Source of the DNA: Syngnathus acus
Lineage: Eukaryota; Chordata; Actinopteri; Syngnathiformes; Syngnathidae
Length of the DNA: 64,000 nucleotides
Direction of reading: 5' to 3'
NCBI RefSeq assembly: GCF_901709675.1
Contig: NC_051092.1
Span: 4,842,491-4,906,490 of the forward strand
This document shows positions 39,982 to 51,119 of this stretch, piece after piece. The translations under genes were made by a program, and so were the position numbers. The number at the start of each line of letters is the position of its first letter. The first letter of the stretch is position 1. The notes beneath the pieces are model-generated. The model worked only from the letters and a program-made list of their open reading frames with translations. It made no database searches and was not told where the DNA came from.

Positions 39982-40860
39982 GACGGGCCTGCTTGCCGGC
40001 CGGAAGGGAGCGGGTGCGCGCTATGATTCATGGAATGGTAAGCAAACTGGCCTACGGTTTTTCTAGCCCACTTTAGGAGGCAACCCACGGAAGCACATTG
40101 CTGCTACAATAAAAAAAAAATTACCGTTAAAGTTTACAAAGAGTATTTAACATTTTGCGCCAGATTAGCTTGCTAGTTTATTATGAGTTTGTCAATTAGT
40201 TAAAATGGGAGTAGGCTAGTTGGTTCACTGGTTAGCAAAATAGCTAGCTGCTAGTTAGCTAAACAGTTTGATGGCTATATTTTGGAAGCTTACGATTTTA
40301 CATAAAACATTTTGTAGAGTAAAAAAAATATGTTGACCCAACATCATCTAATTTGAAAAAAAAGGTTATACGCATCCTCCAATATATAGCCGTTGACAAC
40401 ATTGCCAGAGGCAGCCATCTTGGAATCATGTGACCGGAAAATATTTTTGGATGTTGAATTTGTGCCCTAAGCAGTTATCACACAGTTCAAGCAACACTGT
40501 AGTAAATTTTTCACCTTGTGAGACAAAATCTATCAAACGATATTTCTCTCACAGCCTCATGAGGCAGAAAATTAGGGCCGCACAGAGAGCAAAAAGTCTC
40601 AAATGACTTTCTTCAGCAGATAGCTAAAGTTAGCTGCAGGCTTACGTAAGTAGGTTGGTAGGTAAAAATGTAACACAATAAGAAGAAAAAAATGTCAACG
40701 TGAACAGACTCAAGTGTTCACTGCTTTAATTAAAAACATTTTTCAAAGCAGAGTCTCTAACTGGCTAAAAGGAGCAACAGCAGCTCCGTCTTGGATTGAG
40801 CTGTTTTTCTCCTCTCTACTTTGATTAACCGTCTCATTTCTTTGCATCGGCGAAGGTTAT

Positions 40861-41130
40861 TCTCCGTGTGGCGCAATTCTCTCAACGCGCAGCGAAGGCA
40901 AATTGGGCGGCGGGGTTAGAGGGCGCCAGCGACACCGCTCCCGAGGTCTCCGCATCAATACCGGGCAGAGAAGGTAGCCCGAGGCGCCGAGCGACCCCAG
41001 GAGAAAGGCGATGGGGGCGAGGTTGGGCAAGTCGGCAGCCATTCATCAGCAGCACCGACGGGGACGCCGGAGTATCGATAACCTCCGGGCGCGCTCGGCC
41101 CGAGGCTTACGTGCGGCGGTGCTAATGAGG
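40861..41130. promoter_or_regulatory. CpG island without a recognised gene
   Basis: About 33 CpG in 265 bases by hand count, with GC content above 60% and an observed/expected ratio estimated a little above 1. Frames of 60-116 codons overlap it on both strands, as GC-rich DNA has few stops, and none has a recognisable domain. It is bounded on the right by a poly(C) tract. A promoter or enhancer is possible. Confidence 0.45.
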
Positions 41131-41394
41131 GCTGACGGTGAAAGGTCAACGACAGTAGGTACACTGGGAGAAGTGAGGTGGAATTGCCCTGGGTGCAAAT
41201 CGTATGCGATTGGCCCCCGTTGAGGAGCCGCCCTCTTTTCAATCTGAATGATAAAGACAGTCGAAATAAGCACAGGAGATAAAATCCACCGCCAGTCCAA
41301 AACAACGGGAGCCAGATGTGGCCAAACTCCTCCAGACAGCCCGCTGCAAATATTGATTTTTGTCTTTGCAGCTCTTTCCATCAATGCCTCAAGA

Positions 41395-41415
41395 CCCCCC
41401 CCCCCCCCCCCCCCC
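41395..41415 (+). repeat. Poly(C)21 tract
   Basis: Twenty-one consecutive C between AAGA and TCTGTTAG, i.e. poly(G) on the minus strand. Confidence 0.9.
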
Positions 41416-41731
41416 TCTGTTAGAGTCCTAGGTGGTTTGTATAAAAGTCGCGCAGCAAAGTCACGCTATGCTTCACTCACTCTTAACTGTAATCTCCAGT
41501 GTCCTCTGAAACGTCCACTATCCCGGCTGGCCCAGATGCTAAAAAAAGCTTCTCTTCTATCAGCCTGCACCTGAAGGCAGCACCGGCGCTCGGTGCCGCC
41601 TGCTTGGCTTTTTACTCGCCTCTGCTGTGTATCCAACGTCCGCAACACTCCATACGGTCATCCATACTGCAGTGGAGCAGTCTCTGGGTGCCTGTTAGCA
41701 AAAATGCTATCGAAAAGCTAGCGTGGGTATG

Positions 41732-41746
41732 GGGGGGGGGGGGGGG
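41732..41746 (+). repeat. Poly(G)15 tract
   Basis: Fifteen consecutive G after GTGGGTAT. Confidence 0.9.
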
Positions 41747-42036
41747 AACTCTCGATATGGAAACAATTGAATCAGATGGAGAAACTGGATCCAAAATTAA
41801 GATCAATTGGATTACAATGTTTTCCGAAACAAGACAGAACTTTCAATATTATAATATGTTATGGAAATTTGTTTTATAAGAGAGAGTCCCCACCACATTG
41901 CTCTGCCATGAGAGATCATCAGAAGTGCCACAGGATATAATCAAAATTCATGTAATTGGTGTGAAAAATATTATTAATCTACAACGACTAATGTCATCCA
42001 GCCATGTGGTGACAGGCGGAATAATTAAATGCTCTA

Positions 42037-42051
42037 CCACAAGATGGCAGA
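42037..42051 (+). promoter_or_regulatory. CTCF-like motif
   Basis: CCACAAGATGGCAGA matches CCASYAGRKGGCRSY at 13 of 15. It points towards the minus-strand motif at 42527-42538, a convergent pair 490 bp apart. Confidence 0.3.
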
Positions 42052-42235
42052 AGGTGCAATTAATCTGCGCTTCCACTCATAAAATAGACCAATAGCTTTG
42101 TGTTTAATTAAACAAGCCCATATTTCATGCTGTGAGATAATTGATGGACAAAATAACATTAACAGATCATAAAATAAAGTATTAATAGGGTTTACAAAGT
42201 ATAATCAATCATTCGTTATCGGAACATTTATTTCA

Positions 42236-42340
42236 TAATTAAAACAAATTTAATTTTATTTTTTTTAATTATTTTTTATTTTATATATATATTTTTTTAT
42301 TTTATAGTTTAATTTATATTTTAATTTATTTTTAGATTTT
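42236..42340 (+). repeat. T/A-rich low-complexity tract
   Basis: TTTTATTTTTTTTAATTATT-type sequence including a short (TA)n, followed by unique DNA. Confidence 0.75.
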
Positions 42341-42526
42341 CTGGCCAGTCTTTCAGATTTGAAATTCGATTATTTTTTTTTTTGCCCGCCCCACGCCGCT
42401 TCTCCAAGTATGTTATCTCTTCACATGTTCTGGAAAATTCCCATGACATGGTTAGAGCGCTTCGAGGCATCTGACGTGCTACGTCGTCGCATGTTTAGTA
42501 TTTCCTACGTTGCCTGTTCACGAGTG

Positions 42527-42538
42527 AGCGCCATCTGG
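42527..42538 (-). promoter_or_regulatory. CTCF-like core motif
   Basis: The minus strand reads CCAGATGGCGCT, matching all twelve core positions SYAGRKGGCRSY. The three outer 5' positions do not match. Confidence 0.3.
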
Positions 42539-43370
42539 CCTCCACAGCGCCGCCATGGCAACAGACTCCTCCATCTCGGATTGGGGCCACCAGGGTCGAT
42601 GGGTAGCGAGCGCTTCCCATCTTCTCTGAATGTGGACGGAGCGTCTCTGGAGGACCGTGGAGGACTATTTCGGAGGATTCATGGTTGGGGTTGGCCCATA
42701 TATGTCAGCACCGCGCACCGCTGTGATGTTTCATTAACCGGCAGGTGCATCTCTTACTTGTCGGAAGTTTTCACAGAGAAGGGCACCTTCATTTATGGGG
42801 CGCAGGACGCAATTTTGGAAAGTTTTGTTTTATGAAAGACCTTAATCGTCGACATGAAGGCAAAAAGCAAAGATTTCATTTGCGTGACCACATGATGCAT
42901 ATCACCACGGCAACGTGACGCAACGCTTTGTAGGCGTACCTGCAGAGTCATTGGTGCTGCATCAGAGCTCGCCAACGGATGGACCTGAACGAAAACAACC
43001 TTTCGTCCTCCATCCCGTCCGTCATGGAAGCCGACGGAACCTTACATTACGAAGCGTGGATGAGGACATCTTGCGATGATATTATCCTCCTCCATCTGCT
43101 AACAAGAAGTTGTCATGACATGTTGGAATTAGAGGGAGGTGTTCAAGAAGAAAACTAATCTTATATGAGGCAAATTTGTGGGTGTCAAACGGCAAACGTG
43201 GTGATGTCGACCACAAGTGTTAAGTGGTCAAGTCAAAAAAATCACTGAATTAAATGTTCAAAATGTGTTGCAGTATTTTTTACATAATCCATCTGTTCAG
43301 TGTAGATTACTGACAGGCAATTAATTTGGGATTATCTTTAAGAACTAAAAACCATTAACTTTTAAAATAA

Positions 43371-43465
43371 AAAATCAGTCAAAAAAAATAAAAAATAATA
43401 ATAATCTAAAATAAAAAATCATTAATTTAAACATTAAAAAAGCAGTAAAAAAAATAAAAATAAAA
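43371..43465 (+). repeat. A-rich imperfect tandem
   Basis: Repeats of TAAAATAAAAAATCA. and AAAAAAAATAAAAA words. It leads directly into the GATCCCC repeat at 43466. Confidence 0.65.
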
Positions 43466-43517
43466 ACAGTAATTGACAGACAGACAAAGTATTGATCCCC
43501 GGGGGGGAAATTCAGGA
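43466..43517 (+). repeat. Retroposon-like tail with TATTGATCCCC...GGGGAAATTCAGG
   Basis: GACAGACAGACAAAGTATTG then ATCCCCGGGGGGGAAATTCA. This phrase (usually ACTTTATTGATCCC..AGGGAAATTC beside a GATA/GACA-type microsatellite) terminates a common fish interspersed repeat. The body is missing or too diverged to see. Confidence 0.6.
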
Positions 43518-43519
43518 GC

Positions 43520-46500
43520 CAGCAGTTAGATCCAGAAACATGCGGCCTTCATATTAATTCATAACTGGTTGATAAATGGAATCATTTCTGACTCAAGCAA
43601 ATTAGCTGTAATCAAGGCTGAGTCAATGTTCCAATCAAAGTAATTGATTCTATTGTCTATTATTACAAACCAAAATGTGCCGCAACAGTAGTAGGACATC
43701 ATAAATTCAAAGCATTACGAGTCATTTTGTTCCAGCGTCATTTCATTTAACCTTTTTAGTGGAACAAAAAAATCTTAGCACCGAGTCATGCGCGCAACTT
43801 TTCACCCGATGCGAGACGACATGGCACCTCACAAAACAATGCAGTTGAATAATTAACCAGGGCTATTTGTCGTTTACGCATTTTAATTATTAAGTCTTTG
43901 TGATGAAATACATAATTCATTTACAATATCTACAATTCAAATGTGGCCATGTACGGTGTTCACCCTGCAATTTCTCTTACCTTTCTAGCTCGTCGGCGCT
44001 TCAGTATGTTTTTATTCCTGGAAGTTCCCGTCAAAAGGAAACACTCATGTTTATTTGATTTGCCACCGTGGCGCAAATGGGAAGAAATTGTGAAGCTGCT
44101 TTACAACGGGCACCTCAACATGAATGTTTAACGTTAAAGTGTTGAAAATAGCGCCGCTAATCAACGCCGACCTCCGTTATAAAACGCGGATGAGTTATCA
44201 GCTCAAAGGCTCGTTAATTGGATCAATATAGCGAGTAACTTTGTTTTGATCACTTTCATCATAATCTTAGCGCGTTAGCATATTAGCATATTTGAGTCAT
44301 TTGATTGTTTAGGATTAGGAAGAGTTTAAAATGGAATGACTGTTCATCTATTTAAAAAACGGAGTATTAGCAAGAATGCATTTTGTTTCAGAACAGATTA
44401 TACCAACGATTAACTGATTCACTAAAACACAAGAGAAATCCAATTATTTTAATTATTATTTTTAATTATTTCATCTCGCCTCTTTAAGCAACATCCCCTA
44501 GATTAAAAATGTCCAATTATGTATTCAATGCCACAAAGTTTCTATTCGGGATGAATACGGTAGTGCAAGTGATGATTATAAATTCTTGACTTTCATGTCA
44601 TAAGGAAGGCATATGGGATCCTCGTCTCCACTCAAGGTTACTGCAGCTCAAGAGTAGCTACCACACAGTCAGCTAGAAAAGTGCTGACTGTGCAGATAAA
44701 CTTAATCAAAAGATTCGACTAGATTCAAAAATTCTTTTAAAAAAAAAAAAGAAAAAAATATTATAGGCCGCATAAAGGCAGAGGCACTCGTTCAAGGTCT
44801 TGGCTCCAAAAGCAGAGGGTGATGTTTTTGAGACAGAAATAACAAAACCACCTATTCTCCATTCTGACTGATGTATCCCAAAAAAGCAACGTTTCCCCTC
44901 ACAGTTCTTCGAAATTTTACTCCAAAATGGTCACAAACAAAATGCTTGATTTCACAGATGAATCCGCTGCTGCCATTTTGATTCGTTTGTTTAGCTAGTA
45001 CGTTAGCTAGTTCGTTAGCATTAGCTAGCTAATTTTTGTTCTTTGGTGAATTGCTATAGCTTGATTAGAGCAGTGGCCCAAAAATTAAAATGGTACAAGC
45101 CATTCATTCCTCGTGTCTTGCATCAATCTGCATAAAAGAGAATGTCGAATGTCAAGTTCAGAACGGCAAGTAACTCAAAAGGACACTAGTATGTCCCAGT
45201 TCTTGTATGCCCGAGAAGAAATGTCGGCCTTCAAATTTTTACCATGCAGGTTTGTACTTCCTACTAAAGGACGCATTTAATATTTAGCAAGTCACAATGT
45301 CTTTGTTCTGGTTGGTTTTAAAAAATGTCTTTTCAGAGTTGAGATGTAATGACATTTTCGTTATTGCTGATGCAACTCGTGCGGTTGAAGTGACCTGCTT
45401 ATGCAAAATAAAAGAACCCCCCCCCAAAAAAATCCCTCATGCTTTAGCGTCGCCGGCGACTTCCGATGACAATGACGGAAATGTATTTGTCCCGCCAAAG
45501 AGCGAAGCTAAGCTGTGAAAAATTGATGACACACTTTCTTTGAGAGCCTCCTAATGCGGCAAAAGAATGGCTCCATGCAAGTCCTCGTTGACTTTTTTTA
45601 TTTTAATAATGTCACGCTTCTGATTTACTGGCCTAAGCTGCTATTTTTTTGGCAGAGGACAAAAAAAACAAGTGACAAAAATAACTTCTGCAGTACTTTA
45701 ATAAGTATAAAGAAAACTAAAAGAAAAATAAATTACTAATAATTAATTAACTGCCACTCACCAACTCCCACGTCACTCACCAGACTAGGCCCCGCCTTGC
45801 AAGCCACACAAGTGGACAAAATAATCCCTGCACCTCATGTACATCTTTTGCATTGGTATCTTCTTTCTGATTACTCAGGAATCTTAAAAAAGCCACAATA
45901 CTGTTGTTACCGGAAAGAAAGAACCTTCATGTCAAATTCGACTAAGTGCACCACGTTTTCCACAGAAAAACACCAACGTAAGGAGTTTGGTCATTAGTAA
46001 AAGCACTAATTGTTCTCTGAAACACACGTTCGGTTTGTTTATTGAAGAGCTAATTGCGTGAATCCTGATGAGAGCGCTTCCTAATGGAAGCAATTATTAG
46101 CGCCGGAGCGTTCATAATGTGCACAGCCGCAGCTTTACGAGGGAACCCGCACGACCTCCGCTACGCTGATGCAGTTATTGAGGAAATAAAAACAAAACAA
46201 AAACAAGGGTAGGTGCTTGTAAATCTCAGGTTTGTCGCTTATCTTTCAACTGACTGCCCTCTTCTGAGCGCTTCATCACAATTCCCACCTTCAGCGTTTC
46301 CTTAAAATCCACATCCAAATCCCAGGCAGGATAATCTCATCCCTCCACTCTGATGTACTTCCATTTATCCCGGCCTTGTACTACCGCCAGCTCAGGCCCG
46401 TGTTAGGGGAAAGGGAGAAATCGGATTTCTTGCGCTTACCCCTTGCTATGGTTCTTCGCTAAGGTTGTAAGTCCCTCAATCGTCACTCAATGTCACCCCC

Positions 46501-47350
46501 CTCTCCTTCCCGAAACGCCGCGGGGACACAATGGCCGCTCTCGTTTCTTATCGTCGATGGAAGCCGGAATACGATTGGGTGCGACCAGAGAGAGCAGAAC
46601 ATGAGCCGGCAGGCAGCATCAAACCTTCTCATGCCATGAAAACCATTTGCCCATTCAGCCTGGAGGAGAAACAAATAACGTCTGATGAAGTTGCTTGAGG
46701 TGTGTGTAAAGTATGTTGGGATACTCTAGGCGTTCATTTGTATCCATTTGTAGGCCCTCTTGGAATTCTTTCATTTTATCCCGATAATATATCTTTGGGT
46801 GGGCGGACGGACGGTCTTTGTGATACGTTTGGAAGGAAACCAGACTAATGAGGACTTGAGCCAAAGGATCTTTTGATTGATGATGACGGACGCCGACAGC
46901 AAACTCCAAAGGTTGGCAGGCTAACTGTCGACAAGGACGTATTATGCCATTCCATACGAAGCTTCAGCAATATTAAGCACCCAGTGGCTTTTTTTTTTTT
47001 AGACTTAAAAATAAATAAAAATATGCTCCGTATTTGTGGAAGATGGAGGAGGTGTGCGGAAAACAACGCGTAAAAATGGAACACTTCCAGTTTGTCAGCG
47101 TCGATGTTTACATTCGTGTGCACAAGCTGTCGCCGACTCAGCCCGCCGATGTCAGCTGTCATGCGCATGCAGCGACAACCGGCTGACACGGGGCGCGGCC
47201 CGGGGGCAGACGCCACGCTCCGTCACATTTAACCTACGCACAGCGACGATCTTCCGCATCGCCGCCACAGAGTTTCCGCAAGAGATTCGACAGGCTAAAC
47301 TTTTTAGCCACAGTTAGTAACGTGCGAAACAAAAAAAATAAAAAAAATAA
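43520..47350. other. Gene-free stretch
   Basis: Noncoding, AT-leaning, with an A-run at 44739-44757, TTAGCTAG words at 44991-45031 and T/A runs near 45660. 46480-47320 has overlapping short frames on both strands, none resembling a protein. Nothing mobile is recognised before 47357. Confidence 0.5.
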
Positions 47351-47356
47351 AAAGTT

Positions 47357-48139
47357 ACGTGCGGTGAGGTTCGTGGTTGGTGAGGCAAGAGTCACATTTA
47401 CAAAAATATAAACAAAATGGTAGCTTATTTAATTGGCTACTGCTTATTTCGTAGCTCATCAGCATTCTACACACGCATGCGCACACACTCACCACACGGT
47501 GTTCTTACGTTTATTTGAAGATGAAGTCCACGCGCGCATCCTTCGCTTCAAAAAAACTTTCTTGTAAAAGTCCTCCTTATTTTCTTTTAGTTTCGGCACC
47601 TTTTCTTTCATTTTGGCCTGGACCCCATGAAGCTCTGATGTTATCACAGCGACTCTGTCATTTGAGCTCCTCGCTTTTCACAGCTGTATTTTCTCCAATA
47701 CTCCCAAAACACACAGCAGGGGCTCGTCCATCATGACTCACGACATCAAATCCCCAAAATGTCTCCTTCACTTCACTTTTAGCTACAATGCCAGATATCT
47801 GTGCTTCGTTTGTGACATCCGTTGTCTCGTCCAACGCCACCTGCATCTGGGACAGCATTAATTACCTGTTGACTCACGTACGCCCCCTTCAGTGCGGGCA
47901 GAGAACTATCTGCCGCAACCTGTGCCTTTTTACTGCGGTTTTATGTCCCATCAGAAAAACAAGTTTCAACTTTGGATTCAAACAGGAAATGTGCAATCCC
48001 AGCGATATTGTCAATAAAAATGTTCAAATTTAAAAAAAATCAGTGGACAAATATGTATATTCATTTTATGCTATATATATATTTTTTTTACTTGTCATGA
48101 GGTGAGGCTCTGCTTCACCTGCCTCCGCTGACTGCACGT
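47357..48139 (-). mobile_element. Decayed DUF4371/hAT-type DNA transposon
   Basis: The two ends read outward to the same short terminal word: the left edge begins ACGTGCGGTGAGG and the right edge finishes GACTGCACGT, with GTGAGGCTCTGCTTCACC just inside. I recognise both edges from a repeat family common in fish genomes. Between them the minus strand encodes broken pieces of a transposase-like protein (see the pseudogene entry). At about 780 bp it is much shorter than an autonomous copy, so it is internally deleted. A convincing target-site duplication was not resolved. Confidence 0.6.
47511..47858 (-). pseudogene. Fragment of a DUF4371 (ZMYM1-like) hAT transposase, frameshifted
   Basis: Minus-strand translation gives VALDETTDVTNEAQIS, close to the DE(S/T)TDVS.KAQLS motif of DUF4371/hAT-like transposases, followed by a KETFWGFDVVSHD-type segment. 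The frame then stops at 47658. After a shift of frame the homology resumes at 47653 with a SELHGVQAKMKEKVP-type segment, matching the next conserved block of the same domain. Domesticated relatives include ZMYM1 and similar proteins. The frameshift, the stop and the missing N- and C-terminal regions mean this piece encodes no working protein. Family assignment rests on motif memory, not a search. Confidence 0.6.
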
Positions 48140-48144
48140 CCCTG

Positions 48145-49015
48145 AATCAAAGAGTACATTAAGCTTTTAGCACAAATTTACAAAATGCAAAAAAAAAAAA
48201 GCTATATAAATAGAAGCTACATACTTCACATTCAACATAATAAAATGTCATCTAATTTCTTTAAATTATTTTACATTATTATCACTAGAAAGGCATTTTT
48301 CAGACCTAGACCATTATTCATCTCTGGTGAGTACAAAATATTTTTTTCAAAGTTTTTAGCAATTTTGTCAATGTAGTCCTGATATGAAAGTAAAGCCTAT
48401 CGCAGCACATCTATGAAGGCTTCTCTGCGCTAACAAACGAATCACGAGAGGCGGCACGTGCATCGCACTACCTGAAAAGCCAAATATGATTCGCTGCGTC
48501 TCAGTACAGGAGCCGCCACAAGAAGAGACTCTCATTAACAAGCAGCACAACAAGAAATCTGTCTTCCTCTCGCTCTCCCTTTCTGTGGACTGTGGGCCAA
48601 CCATCACTGGCAAAAGCAGTCTCCATGGAAACAAGAACATAGCTTGGCAGGAGGATTCTGAAGAGGATGCTGACACACACACACACACAAAGGGATGAAT
48701 AAAAAAGGGGCAGACAGGTATATATACAAAGAGAGCGAACACATGGGCTGGCATATTGAAGGGACGCTAATTAAGGCTTCACCGTTGACGCTTAACGAGT
48801 CACTGCAGCCGGTTGACAGCGGGGGCCAATTTGGTTTCCATGAAAATTTCAGCTACGAGGACAATATGACGGTAAGAGAAGAGCCTCTTGATCATTTTGC
48901 AACTCATCTGACTTCTCAATCAATTCAACGCCGTGAAAAAGGGCGAGAATGAGGAAGGATTGACCAACATAAACAAAAAATCCTCATTGAGGTATGAAGA
49001 CGTGTATTTACTCTC
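48145..49015. other. Gene-free stretch
   Basis: A-rich start, then unique sequence. A (AC)n run occupies about 48673-48689. The overlapping frames at 48368-48754 (minus) and 48486-48698 (plus) show no domains. Confidence 0.5.
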
Positions 49016-49022
49016 AAATCAC

Positions 49023-49060
49023 CCATACCGATACCGAGAACCGATACCACTCGTAATCTA
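49023..49060. repeat. TATCGG-type repeat fragment
   Basis: CCATACCGATACCGAGAACC followed by GATACCACTCG, a short copy of the family at 10733-11122. Confidence 0.5.
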
Positions 49061-49063
49061 GTA

Positions 49064-49180
49064 AGGGTTTCAAAATTGGGGTCCACGCCATTGTTAGGGT
49101 TGAAGGATAGGGCCTAAAATTAAAGTTTTAAAGTAGGTTTTTCAAACCACGTCTAAGATTTTCTAATCAGAGCTTGAAGG
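49064..49180 (-). repeat. AAACCCTAA-type degenerate repeat, copy 3 (inverted)
   Basis: Plus-strand AGGGTTTCAAAATTGGGG, GTTAGGGTTGAAGG and GTAGGTTTTTCAAACC are the reverse of the phrases at 50226-50430. It directly follows a TATCGG fragment. Confidence 0.45.
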
Positions 49181-49265
49181 CCAAGGATCCAATTGCAAAT
49201 GAGCATTTCAATCCAAACCCGCCATTTTCCTCTTCACCAATTGTGTCTCGCACAAGGAGAAAATG

Positions 49266-49317
49266 TGGCATCATCATTATAATAATAATGATAATGATTA
49301 TAATGATAATAATCAAC
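49266..49317 (+). repeat. (TAA/TGA)n imperfect microsatellite
   Basis: CATCATCATTATAATAATAA followed by TGATAATGATTATAATG words. Confidence 0.8.
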
Positions 49318-49645
49318 TCGATGGCGCCGTGAATCCAAAACGATTTTCGAGTCGCCCGGCCTGTAATTACCACGAGCCAATTTGGAGTCCTTACAAAGTC
49401 ACGTGAATAGGCCGCACAGACTGCACGTTGCGAGCGCACCTTCGATTCGCTAATACGCGGCCTTTTCCACTGCAGGACGCCGTTCTTTCTAATGAACGCC
49501 GAATGCGTTTTGATTACGGCGCAGCAGCTGGCTTTGCTTTACCCATCGTCAGTCGTTGTCATCGATCCGATGCACTGAAAAAAAAACACGTTATGATGAC
49601 ATCCTGATTATTTTATTGATGCTTCTTCTTGTGTGTGCGATTTAT

Positions 49646-49660
49646 CCACCGGGGGGCAGT
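49646..49660 (+). promoter_or_regulatory. CTCF-like motif
   Basis: CCACCGGGGGGCAGT matches CCASYAGRKGGCRSY at 14 of 15 (G for A at position 6). It is the closest such motif to lingo1, about 3.7 kb past the stop codon. Confidence 0.35.
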
Positions 49661-50225
49661 GTCATGCAGACACGCAGGCACAAACGAAGAAGAGTTGGAA
49701 GTCTTTGTGAGACAATAATCTGCAGTAATATTTGACATTTTTCAAAAGTATGAAGAATATAAGCGTGTGAATCATTTATAAATCGTAAGCTAGCGAAATT
49801 GTGGCAAAATCGTGCGGTTGTTTTAAAACCACGTGTGATTTCCTTCATTTTACTGAATGTGGTAAAAAGGTATTTTATGGGTTGTGTTTGATCTGCAGGC
49901 TGGTCATGTGGAGCGAGAGAAGCTCGAGTGGATTATTGCTTCTCAGGGGGTTCCAAATCACCAGGGAGACGTTAGCAAGCCGGTCAGCTGCTCACTCGAT
50001 CGTTTCAATTGATCCATTAGCTGCTATTAGTGATTTCGTCTGCTGGGAGAATCGTGTCTGTGTGTAATGTACACGCGTAACACTAATTATTATGTCAAAG
50101 TTTTGATGTTCTTACTTAATCGTTTGAACTGTCTTTGTTTTCATATATCGGATTTTTACTTCATGTCCACCATTTTGTACGCATTTGTGGTTATTTTTCA
50201 ACTACTCCATAAATAAGATTGAATT

Positions 50226-50430
50226 AAAACCCTACTTTGAAACCTTAACCCTAGTTTGAAATCCTACTTGCAAACCCTAACCATAATTTGAAACCCTATT
50301 TCTAAACCGTACCATGTATAGTAAGGCTTTTTTAGAAAAAAAAATTAAAAAAGATCATGTATGGTAAGGCTTTTTTGGGATAAAAAAAAATGACCATAAG
50401 GCTTCTTTTAGAAAAAATTTGAAACCCTAA
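50226..50430 (+). repeat. AAACCCTAA-type degenerate repeat, main copy, with GTAAGGCTTTTTT units
   Basis: First part: five or six phrases of AAACCCTA.. spaced 13-19 bp (AAACCCTACTTTG, AAACCTTAACCCTAGTTTG, and so on). Second part: ATGTATAGTAAGGCTTTTTT, ATGTATGGTAAGGCTTTTTT and ACCATAAGGCTTCTTTT. The array closes with another TTTGAAACCCTAAC. The spacing is not the 6-bp telomere period. Confidence 0.65.
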
Positions 50431-50946
50431 CATTGACTTTTCGACTCCATTGTGCGGGATTGGCTGATTGCATGATTGAAGTTCCTCTGCGCTTCCCACC
50501 AATGCTGGATGGAAATTGATCTCCACGTGGTTAGGAGAAAACGTTTGACATCCAAGCGTCTCTTTGAATGTAAAAAGCATTTTCCAAATATAGGCGTGTG
50601 CTCTCTGACGAGCGTCCAGGGAGCACCCGGTGGTGAATGCGTGCGTGTAAATGTAAGCGTGCACTTTTTCCGAGCAGAATACATCAGCCCGTTCCTGACC
50701 TAGAATTGTAAGTACACATCTAATATGTGAGGGATGCTTCTCCCGTCACTCCCCGGGGCTCCAAACAACCAAGAATAGCTTCTCTCCGTTCCCACTCTGG
50801 GTGTCGGAGTTTGAAGTCACATGACAAACGAGTGCGCTTTGATAGCGCCACAGGGCCGAAAAATCGGTAATGGCCGATGTCCCAAAGGTGCCCGAGCCGA
50901 AGCGGCATCTTGCTGTATTAGCAAAAACCAAGGGCACGTACGTTAT

Positions 50947-50973
50947 GACATAGCATAGCATAGCATAACATAC
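50947..50973 (+). repeat. (GCATA)n short array
   Basis: ACATAGCATAGCATAGCATA followed by ACATACAG. About four pentamer units. Confidence 0.7.
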
Positions 50974-51010
50974 AGTCACGTTTTGTATTAGTTTTTTTTT
51001 TTGTCAGGGA

Positions 51011-51117
51011 AAGCTGGAACGGATTAATTGCATTTGCATTAATTTCAATGGGGAGCAATGATTTGAATTACAAATGTGGTCACAGAACAAATCAGTCTTA
51101 CCTCTAGGCACCACGAA
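51011..51117. repeat. Dispersed vertebrate repeat (family A), copy 4
   Basis: AAGCTGGAACGGATTAATTG, TTAATTTCAATGGGGAGCAA, GGTCACAGAACAAATCAG and CTCTAGGCACCAC occur in the order expected of the family seen inverted at 37540-37643. Confidence 0.7.
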
Positions 51118-51119
51118 TA

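Noticed and set aside
42359-42835. 158-codon plus-strand frame
   Set aside because: No domain, signal or splice context recognised, and it starts in a T tract. Length alone is within chance for a 64-kb window.
50226-50430. Interstitial telomere array
   Set aside because: CCCTAA words occur, but spacing is 13-19 bp and irregular, not 6 bp.
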